Made by a program: the position numbers and the translations under genes. Of a stretch of DNA of 64,000 nucleotides, positions 58,734 through 64,000 are shown piece by piece. Each line of letters begins with the position of its first letter. Positions within the stretch are counted from its first letter, which is position 1. The notes below the pieces were generated by a model. The model was not told the DNA's origin, made no database searches, and saw nothing but the letters and a program-made list of their open reading frames with translations. The DNA comes from Cloacibacillus sp. An23 (GTDB lineage: Bacteria > Synergistota > Synergistia > Synergistales > Synergistaceae), in assembly GCF_002159945.1 (NCBI RefSeq), contig NZ_NFJQ01000011.1, positions 1-64,000 on the forward strand, in the 5' to 3' direction.

Positions 58734-58809
58734 GGTCCTATCGTCCAGAGGCCTAGGACACCGCCCTTTCAAGGCGGCGACACGAGTTCGAATCTCGTTA
58801 GGACCGCCA
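58734..58809 (+). tRNA. tRNA-Glu (anticodon TTC)
   Basis: The 76-base cloverleaf begins GGTCCTATCGTCCAGAGG. The anticodon stem CCGCC/GGCGG encloses CTTTCAA, giving anticodon UUC. CCA is encoded. It lies seven bases after tRNA-Lys and shares its promoter. Confidence 0.96.
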
Positions 58810-58823
58810 TTTCAGGCCTCAAT

Positions 58824-58858
58824 AAGCGGGAAGCATTTGCGGATGTTTCCCGCTTTTT
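58824..58858 (+). terminator. Terminator of the tRNA operon
   Basis: AAGCGGGAA with an inner GCAT pairs with ATG and TTTCCCGCTT, followed by a T-run. Confidence 0.8.
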
Positions 58859-58897
58859 CGTATTTATGGCTTCGAAGATAGGAAAGGGGAGGCAACT

Positions 58898-59563
58898 GTG
58901 GAAATCAACTTGAACGAATGGTGCGGCGAGTTTTTGAGCAAGCTTGAAAAAGTTTTCGGAGACGCGCTGGTTTTTGCCGGGCTTCAGGGCAGCCGGGGAC
59001 GCGGCGAGGCGGCCGCGGACAGCGACATCGACCTCGTGGTAGTGCTCGCGGAGCTGACCGGGAGGGAGCTGGAGCTCTACTCCGGGATAATATCCTCAAT
59101 GCCGTACTCCGAAAAGGCGTGCGGTTTCATCTGCGGCGCGGAGGAGCTTCGCGCCTGGAGTCCTTCGGAACTTTTCCTTCTTTATCACGATACCGCGCCT
59201 CTGTACGGTTCGCTGGGGTTCATAACGCCAGCCTCTTGGAAGGCGGCTGCGGAAAAGGCGCTCAAGGACGGAGCCTGCGCCATCTATCACGGATGCTGCC
59301 ACAACCGCCTTTACGCGAGGGACATGGAGACGCTTTCCGCGCTCTATAAAGCCGCCTTTTTCACTGCGCGCGTAAAGCACTATTGCGAGACGGGAATATT
59401 CCTCAAGAAAGTAAGCGAGCTGACGCCTGTCGCCGGCGGAGCGGATCTTGAGATTTTGGCTGGTTTCGACGCTTTTCGAAACGGGGAGGCGCGCGCCGGT
59501 GATTTTGACAAACTCTCCGACGCCCTCGCAGCATGGAGTTCCGGTGTGATAAAAAGCTCGTAG
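58898..59563 (+). CDS. Nucleotidyltransferase-domain protein with helical C-terminal domain
   Basis: The N-terminal domain has the minimal nucleotidyltransferase motif GSRGRGEAAADSDIDLVVV (Gly-Ser, ten residues, Asp-X-Asp) at about residues 31-49. It should bind ATP and metal. The C-terminal half (about 115-215) is helical and recalls HEPN-type substrate domains; the sequence shows RLYARDMETLSALYKAAFF. Family members nucleotidylate small molecules, tRNA or toxin partners. There is no adjacent toxin gene, so a MntA/HepT type two-gene system is not evident unless both halves are fused in this one protein. GTG 58898 follows GGGGAGG at 58886-58892. Confidence 0.75.
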   Translation: MEINLNEWCGEFLSKLEKVFGDALVFAGLQGSRGRGEAAADSDIDLVVVLAELTGRELELYSGIISSMPYSEKACGFICGAEELRAWSPSELFLLYHDTAPLYGSLGFITPASWKAAAEKALKDGACAIYHGCCHNRLYARDMETLSALYKAAFFTARVKHYCETGIFLKKVSELTPVAGGADLEILAGFDAFRNGEARAGDFDKLSDALAAWSSGVIKSS

Positions 59564-59621
59564 CGCTTGCTGAACGGGCTGGGCTTACAGCGGGATACAT
59601 AATTTTACACATGCCGTAAAA

Positions 59622-59638
59622 GGTCAGCGAAGGGCAGA
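59622..59638 (+). promoter_or_regulatory. Degenerate second CtsR-like box
   Basis: GGTCAGCGAAGGGCAGA reads on the plus strand as an imperfect tandem of two CtsR heptads (GGTCAAA-NAN-GGTCAAA), with four mismatches at informative positions. It lies 9 bases before the good box. Confidence 0.3.
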
Positions 59639-59646
59639 AAATTTTA

Positions 59647-59686
59647 TTTGTCCTTTGTTGACCTTTTTGTGATAATAGAGTAGAAT
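59647..59686 (+). promoter_or_regulatory. Promoter of ctsR-mcsA-clpC with CtsR operator over the -35
   Basis: On the minus strand 59663-59647 reads GGTCAACAAAGGACAAA. That is 13 of 15 informative positions of the CtsR box GGTCAAA-NAN-GGTCAAA. The same bases contain TTGACC at 59658-59663, a -35 element with TAGAAT at 59681-59686 (17-base spacing). CtsR, encoded immediately downstream, should thus repress its own operon and release it on heat stress. Between the promoter and ctsR lies a leader of about 200 bases with small hairpins and no gene that I can support. Confidence 0.75.
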
Positions 59687-59899
59687 ACCTCACATGGACA
59701 GAATGAAAACATTCTGAAAACAAAGCACGGCGGAAGGGCGCTGGAGCGTGCTGTCAGACGAAATACCAGGCTTGCGCTTTAAGCCCGCGAAACGCCGCCT
59801 TTTCCATGATTCAGGCAGGCTTGCTGGATTGCATCCCTTCCCGCGCGGGCCCGCACGACAGAGCCCGGCGGACAAAAAATTTGAAACGGAGTGAGCGCG

Positions 59900-60385
59900 G
59901 TGGCTGCGTCAAGTCTTACGAGAAGGATAGAGGAATATATAGGCCATCTTCTTGAAGAAAACGGCGGGGGTACGATTCTGCTTCGGAGGAAAGATCTCGC
60001 GGAGCTGTTTGAATGTGTGCCGAGCCAGATAAATTACGTGCTCAGGAGCCGGTTTGCGCCGGAGAACGGCTTTATAGTCGAGAGTCAGCGCGGAGGCCAC
60101 GGGTATATTCGGGTCGTCCAGCTCACCTTCAAAAGCTGCGACGAAGAGGCCGTCCACCTGGAGGACCTTGTAGGCAACAAAATTTCCGAACAGGATTCCC
60201 GCAGGCTTCTGATGAATCTGCAAAACAGAAAAATAATATCCGCGAGGGAGCGCCTCATAATAGAGGTGGCATTGCGCGACCAGGAAGAGAACGGCAAAAA
60301 TCTGTATGACATTTCGATACATAAAAGAGAGATAATGAGAGCGGCACTGCTCAAAAAATTACTTACTAGCCTTGCGCTTAGTTAG
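59900..60385 (+). CDS. ctsR: CtsR, repressor of class III heat-shock (clp) genes
   Basis: CtsR is a winged-HTH dimer that represses clp genes and loses DNA binding on heating. The 161-residue protein has the family's N-terminal region (SLTRRIEEYIGHLLEENG, then RRKDLAELFECVPSQINYVL). The wing reads ESQRGGHGYIRVV, a variant of the Gly-rich thermosensor loop RGGGGYIRI, with His in place of one Gly. The C-terminal dimer domain follows. GTG 59900 is served by GGAG at 59888-59891; a GTG at 59891 would overlap it. mcsA follows after 12 bases. Confidence 0.93.
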   Translation: MAASSLTRRIEEYIGHLLEENGGGTILLRRKDLAELFECVPSQINYVLRSRFAPENGFIVESQRGGHGYIRVVQLTFKSCDEEAVHLEDLVGNKISEQDSRRLLMNLQNRKIISARERLIIEVALRDQEENGKNLYDISIHKREIMRAALLKKLLTSLALS

Positions 60386-60397
60386 GAGGCGGGTCAT

Positions 60398-60916
60398 ATG
60401 CTTTGTGAACATTGCGGAACAAGACGTGCGGAGATACACCTCGTCAATGTGGTGAACGGTGAACGGCACGTGCAGCACCTTTGCAGGGAATGCGCCGGAG
60501 AGTATTTCAAAATAGACGACGCAACCAATTTAATGAGGATGTCGTTTTCGGTCGAAGGGCTGATGGGGATAGATCAGGCGTTCAGGGATTTGGTCATGCC
60601 GGCGCTTCGCAGCGCCTACGCTCACAAAAAGGAAAACCGGCGCGTATGCCCGCACTGCGGCGGCGTGCTGCCGGACTCCATGTTCGAGCGTAAAGACGAT
60701 GAAACCGCGCCTGTCGAGAACGCGGCCCCGGCGGCGGAAGAAGGCATCATGACCGCCGAGGAGGAGATGTTTTCGCTCGAGCGCAAAATGCGCGAGGCCG
60801 TGAAGGCTGAGGACTACGAAACAGCCGCGAAGCTCCGCGACAGAATGGCGGAACTCAAAAATACCGACATAAAAAATACCGACATAAATGAAGCGAATGG
60901 AGAACATAACGTATAG
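60398..60916 (+). CDS. mcsA: McsA-like protein with UVR motif, second zinc finger incomplete
   Basis: McsA modulates CtsR and, in Bacillus, activates the arginine kinase McsB. The 172-residue protein has the first finger (CEHCGTRRAEIHL and CREC). The second begins CPHCGGVLPDSM but the partner CxxC seen in Firmicute McsA is missing. A C-terminal UVR motif follows (EEEMFSLERKMREAVKAEDYE). Near the end a 15-base sequence is duplicated exactly in frame (60857-60871 and 60872-60886), giving Lys-Asn-Thr-Asp-Ile twice. AGTTAGGAGG upstream is a good ribosome site. clpC starts at the base after the stop; no mcsB lies between. Confidence 0.9.
   Translation: MLCEHCGTRRAEIHLVNVVNGERHVQHLCRECAGEYFKIDDATNLMRMSFSVEGLMGIDQAFRDLVMPALRSAYAHKKENRRVCPHCGGVLPDSMFERKDDETAPVENAAPAAEEGIMTAEEEMFSLERKMREAVKAEDYETAAKLRDRMAELKNTDIKNTDINEANGEHNV
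60857..60886 (+). repeat. Exact 15-bp tandem duplication in mcsA
   Basis: AAAAATACCGACATA occurs twice head to tail and adds five codons to the variable C-terminus of McsA. It may be polymorphic by slippage. Confidence 0.85.
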
Positions 60917-63379
60917 ATGGCTCAGGATTTTACGGAACGCGGAAAACGCGTATTTCAAATAGCACAAAAAGAGGCCCTCAGAATGGGGCATGACGTCATA
61001 GGAACCGAGCATATACTGCTTGGGCTGCTCTATGACAACGACACCATAATCTCGCGGGTGCTCGCATATAACGGGACGTCGCCGGAGGCCATCGTGAGCG
61101 AGATAGAGCGCAACGCCGGGGTCGGCACTCCTTACACGGAGCCGCGCGACCTTCCGATGAGCACCCGCGCCAAGTACGTCATCGACCTCGCGATGCGCGA
61201 GGCGCGGCGCATGGGCATGAACTACATCGGTACGGAGCATATCTTTCTCGCCATACTCGCGGAAAAAGGCGGAATGGCGGCGCAGGTGCTCGAGGCGCAC
61301 GGAATGACGCTCGCGGGATGCCGTGCTCTTATCGCGGAGCTGCGCGAAGGCGGCAGAACGGTCGGCTCCGGCGCTCCTAAGGAGCAGCGTCAAAGCCAGC
61401 AGGGTGCGGGGCGAGGAACGCCGTCGAACACGCCGATGGTGGATCAGCTTGCGACGGATCTGACGAAGATGGCCGCGAACGGCGAGCTCGACCCGGTCAT
61501 AGGACGCGCGAAGGAGATACAGCGCGTCGTTCAGATACTTTCGCGCCGGACTAAAAACAATCCGGTGCTCATCGGCGAGCCCGGCGTTGGAAAGACGGCT
61601 GTGGCCGAAGGGCTGGCGCAAAAGATCAACTCGGGCGACATCCCGGAGGTGCTTAAGGGCAAGCGCGTCATGCAGCTCAACGTAGCGAACCTCGTCGCCG
61701 GCACAAAATACCGCGGCGAATTCGAGGAGCGCATGAGACGGCTCGTCAAGGAAATCAGAGAGACGAAGGGGATCATCCTTTTCATAGACGAGATACATAC
61801 CATCGTCGGAGCAGGCGGAGCCGAAGGCGCCGTCGACGCTGCGAACATACTCAAGCCGTGCCTAGCGCGCGGAGAGTTCCAGGTAATAGGCGCGACGACG
61901 ATAAACGAGTACCGTAAATATATCGAAAAGGACGCGGCGCTCGAACGGCGGTTCCAGCCCGTCCAGGTGGACGAGCCGAGTGAGGAGGAGACCGTGCTCA
62001 TACTGAAGGGGCTCCGGGACAGATATGAGGAACACCACAGAGTGCGCATAACCGACGCTGCGCTGGAGGCTGCGGCTTCTTTATCGAAACGCTACATTAC
62101 AGACAGGTTCCTTCCGGATAAAGCGATAGACCTGATCGACGAAGCGTCCGCGCGCGCGCGTATAAAGACGCTCGAAGCTCCCGACGAGCTAAAGGCCCTC
62201 GAGAGAAGCATAGACGACCTTAGAAAGGAAAAAGAGGAGGCCGCGGCGGCGCAGGAGTTTGAGAAAGCCGCATATCTGCGCGACGAGGAGCGTAAGGCCA
62301 AGGAGCAGAGCGAGCAGTGGCGCAGGGAATGGACTGAAAAGCAGAACAAGCTGAAGCCGGAGATAAAGGCCGAGGATATAGCGGAAATAGTCGCGGAAAG
62401 CACGGGCATCCCCGTGACGCAGCTTACGGAAGAAGAGAGCCGCCGCCTGCTCCGCATGGAGGACGAGCTCAGAAAACGCGTCATTGGGCAGGACGAGGCG
62501 CTTCACGCCGTAGCCAGAGCCGTGCGCCGCGCCAGAAGCGGAATGAAAGACCCGAAACGCCCCGTAGGCAGCTTCCTATTTCTGGGACCCACCGGGGTCG
62601 GCAAAACGGAGCTGGCGCGGTCGCTTGCGGAGTTTCTCTTCGGCAGCGAGGACGCCATGATACGTGTAGACATGAGCGAATACATGGAGCGCCACGAGGC
62701 GGCCAAGCTGATAGGAGCGCCGCCTGGGTACGTCGGATTCGAGGAGGGCGGCAAGCTTACCGAGGCTGTGCGCCGCCGCCCGTACTCCGTGGTGCTGTTC
62801 GACGAGATAGAGAAAGCGCATCCGGACGTATTCAACATTTTGCTCCAGCTGCTCGAGGACGGACGGCTGACCGACGGCAAGGGCCACGTCAGCGACTTCA
62901 GAAACTGCGTCGTCATCATGACGAGCAACGTCGGCGTGACGGAGAACATGAAGACGCGGGCTCTCGGCTTCGGCGGCACGGAGAGTGCGGAGGCCGCCGG
63001 CAGACGGCAGATGCGCGAGACCGTTATGGAGGCGGCGCGCAAAGCGTTCCGCCCCGAATTCCTGAACAGGATAGACGAAATACTCGTATTCGAGCCGCTC
63101 GGACGCGAAACACTTCTGAAAATAGTAGACGTCATGCTGGACGAAGTCGTCAAACGCGCGCGCAGCAACGGCGTCGAGATAGAGGCGGACGAAAGCGCGA
63201 AAAAATACATCCTCGACAAGGGCTACGACCCCAAATATGGAGCCAGGCCGCTTCGCCGTACAATTCAGCGGATGGTGGAGGACGAAATATCAAACCGCCT
63301 GCTCGAAGGCGCGGTAAGCTCAGGCGACAGGATAAAGGTCACGTCGGATGGCGAACGCCTCGATTTTGAGAAAATATAG
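60917..63379 (+). CDS. clpC: ClpC, AAA+ unfoldase of the HSP100 family
   Basis: ClpC works with ClpP and adaptors to degrade misfolded and regulatory proteins. The 820-residue protein has two Clp_N repeats (residues 1-145, [17 protein letters not shown] at the start) and an AAA-1 domain with [10 protein letters not shown] and [10 protein letters not shown] middle UVR segment (about 430-470) precedes an AAA-2 domain with [10 protein letters not shown] and [11 protein letters not shown]. The ClpP-docking loop reads ALGFGG at about 682. In Bacillus McsB targets phospho-arginine proteins to ClpC; here that kinase gene is absent from the operon. Confidence 0.96.
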   Translation: MAQDFTERGKRVFQIAQKEALRMGHDVIGTEHILLGLLYDNDTIISRVLAYNGTSPEAIVSEIERNAGVGTPYTEPRDLPMSTRAKYVIDLAMREARRMGMNYIGTEHIFLAILAEKGGMAAQVLEAHGMTLAGCRALIAELREGGRTVGSGAPKEQRQSQQGAGRGTPSNTPMVDQLATDLTKMAANGELDPVIGRAKEIQRVVQILSRRTKNNPVLIGEPGVGKTAVAEGLAQKINSGDIPEVLKGKRVMQLNVANLVAGTKYRGEFEERMRRLVKEIRETKGIILFIDEIHTIVGAGGAEGAVDAANILKPCLARGEFQVIGATTINEYRKYIEKDAALERRFQPVQVDEPSEEETVLILKGLRDRYEEHHRVRITDAALEAAASLSKRYITDRFLPDKAIDLIDEASARARIKTLEAPDELKALERSIDDLRKEKEEAAAAQEFEKAAYLRDEERKAKEQSEQWRREWTEKQNKLKPEIKAEDIAEIVAESTGIPVTQLTEEESRRLLRMEDELRKRVIGQDEALHAVARAVRRARSGMKDPKRPVGSFLFLGPTGVGKTELARSLAEFLFGSEDAMIRVDMSEYMERHEAAKLIGAPPGYVGFEEGGKLTEAVRRRPYSVVLFDEIEKAHPDVFNILLQLLEDGRLTDGKGHVSDFRNCVVIMTSNVGVTENMKTRALGFGGTESAEAAGRRQMRETVMEAARKAFRPEFLNRIDEILVFEPLGRETLLKIVDVMLDEVVKRARSNGVEIEADESAKKYILDKGYDPKYGARPLRRTIQRMVEDEISNRLLEGAVSSGDRIKVTSDGERLDFEKI

Positions 63380-63400
63380 CGCGTAAAGCGCACGTCATGG

Positions 63401-63439
63401 CGAATCCGGGAAGGCCATCCTTCTCGGATTCGTTTTTTT
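63401..63439 (+). terminator. Terminator of the ctsR operon
   Basis: CGAATCC (63401-63407) pairs with GGATTCG (63426-63432), with an inner GAAGG/CCTTC stem, followed by T7. A 12-base palindrome, TATGCTAGCATA, follows at 63439-63450. Confidence 0.85.
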
Positions 63440-63490
63440 ATGCTAGCATATCCGGGACGAAAGCCTAACGTATTCAAGGGGGAGACCAGT

Positions 63491-64000
63491 ATGTCAGTAA
63501 AGAAGAAAGTTCTCGCGGGTATTTTGACCGCGTTATGCGCCGCGGCGTTCGCCTCCGCCGGCTTCGCCGAAGAAAAGAGCGCGCCAGCCGAGTCGCCGAA
63601 GCCTGTCGTGACGGCGGGACAAGAAACTCTGACCGACAGGGAAATGCTGCAGCTGCTTCAGAGCTCCGCCGGCGGCAACGTGATGATGGTGGGGCTTATG
63701 CTCACCCAATCGACGCTCGCCGACAGAGTGGAAATGGCGAATCAGATGGCGGACACTCTGCTCTTTGCGGAAGGCGCGCGGCTCGAGGGCCTGGCCGAGC
63801 GCGATGACATCGCCTTCAGATTGAAATGGCAGCGCGTACAACTATTGGTCGAGGCGTACATACAGGAACGCAGCGCCAAATGGGACATGAGTGAAAAGGC
63901 TTTGAAGAATTACTACAACGCGCATAAGGACGAATTCGTCCAGGCCGCAGGCGCGCACGTGCGTCACATCCTTACCTCGTCGGAAAGCTCGGCGACCAAC
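63491..64000 (+). CDS. SurA/parvulin-type periplasmic peptidyl-prolyl isomerase (partial, cut by window end)
   Basis: ATG 63491 follows GGGGGAG and opens a frame that continues past the window end. The first 26 residues are a Sec signal peptide ending in GFAE. A helical segment with the pattern of SurA-like N-terminal domains follows (LTDREMLQLLQSS, then SEKALKNYYNAHKDEF). The last residues, AGAHVRHILTSS, match the first strand of a parvulin domain. SurA-type foldases bring outer-membrane proteins to BamA. It follows the ctsR operon terminator, so it has its own promoter or leader in 63440-63490. The rest is outside the window. Confidence 0.8.
   Translation, partial: MSVKKKVLAGILTALCAAAFASAGFAEEKSAPAESPKPVVTAGQETLTDREMLQLLQSSAGGNVMMVGLMLTQSTLADRVEMANQMADTLLFAEGARLEGLAERDDIAFRLKWQRVQLLVEAYIQERSAKWDMSEKALKNYYNAHKDEFVQAAGAHVRHILTSSESSATN

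Noticed and set aside
60887-60917. A hidden or frameshifted mcsB between mcsA and clpC
   Set aside because: clpC starts at the base after mcsA, leaving no room; the frames inside mcsA and clpC show no kinase motif.
1-64000. CRISPR arrays, rRNA genes and complete insertion sequences
   Set aside because: No regularly spaced direct repeats, no rRNA-like sequence and no transposase were seen; the only mobile element is the prophage end.

Overview
The window looks like chromosome of a diderm, fermentative, high-GC anaerobe, most probably a member of the Synergistota (Cloacibacillus/Synergistes type). This placement is inferred from gene content only. Outer-membrane and lipid A functions (BamA, LpxD, LpxC, FabZ, LpxA, KdsC, an LptF/LptG permease, a SurA-like foldase) sit beside genes more typical of Firmicutes (CtsR-McsA-ClpC, RqcH, an Asp23-domain protein). 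An arginine deiminase pathway, a MeaB GTPase and a selenocysteine-containing SelD suggest amino-acid fermentation and selenium use.

Region by region. 1-4300 is the right end of a prophage or integrative element: an unknown protein tail, a lysis cassette (amidase, XhlA-like protein, two-TM holin candidate, overlapping spanin-like pair), a repressor-type control region with three small genes, and a tyrosine integrase on the minus strand. It ends in a 3' fragment of tRNA-Pro(UGG) that marks the attachment site. 4450-10771 is a protein quality-control block, tig-clpP-clpX-lon-engB. 10867-16749 is valS-folC-pgeF plus a Gfo/Idh/MocA oxidoreductase. 16853-28888 is a long co-directional run: small membrane protein, meaB, an rpiB-upp fusion, wecA-wecB-murA, a P-loop/Asp23 fusion, a family 4 uracil-DNA glycosylase, and uppS-cdsA-dxr-rseP-ispG. 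28889-31336 is arcA and arcB, each with its own promoter, followed by tRNA-Thr and tRNA-Gly on the minus strand.

31854-42044 holds a phosphatase, a sigma-70 family factor with a single-pass membrane protein, bamA, an unknown exported protein, then lpxD-lpxC-fabZ-lpxA-kdsC-permease: an outer-membrane assembly and lipopolysaccharide cluster. 42430-45428 is a minus-strand set: an Lrp-type regulator, then birA-selD, where selD carries an in-frame UGA read as selenocysteine. 45532-52265 has prfB with its programmed +1 frameshift, a large S55-type exported protein, dgkA and ileS. 52249-54877 is an RluD-type pseudouridine synthase and convergent rqcH. 55025-58575 is a biotin operon, bioY-bioB-bioD-bioA, with a BirA operator over its promoter. 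Next come tRNA-Lys, tRNA-Glu, a nucleotidyltransferase, then ctsR-mcsA-clpC without mcsB, preceded by a CtsR box. The last gene is a parvulin-like foldase cut by the window end.

The observations most worth following are the Sec-containing SelD, the RpiB-Upp and P-loop/Asp23 fusions, the CtsR regulon without McsB, an AT-rich mosaic patch inside the bamA barrel, the sigma/membrane-protein pair before bamA, and small prophage genes of about 50 codons that standard length cut-offs would miss.
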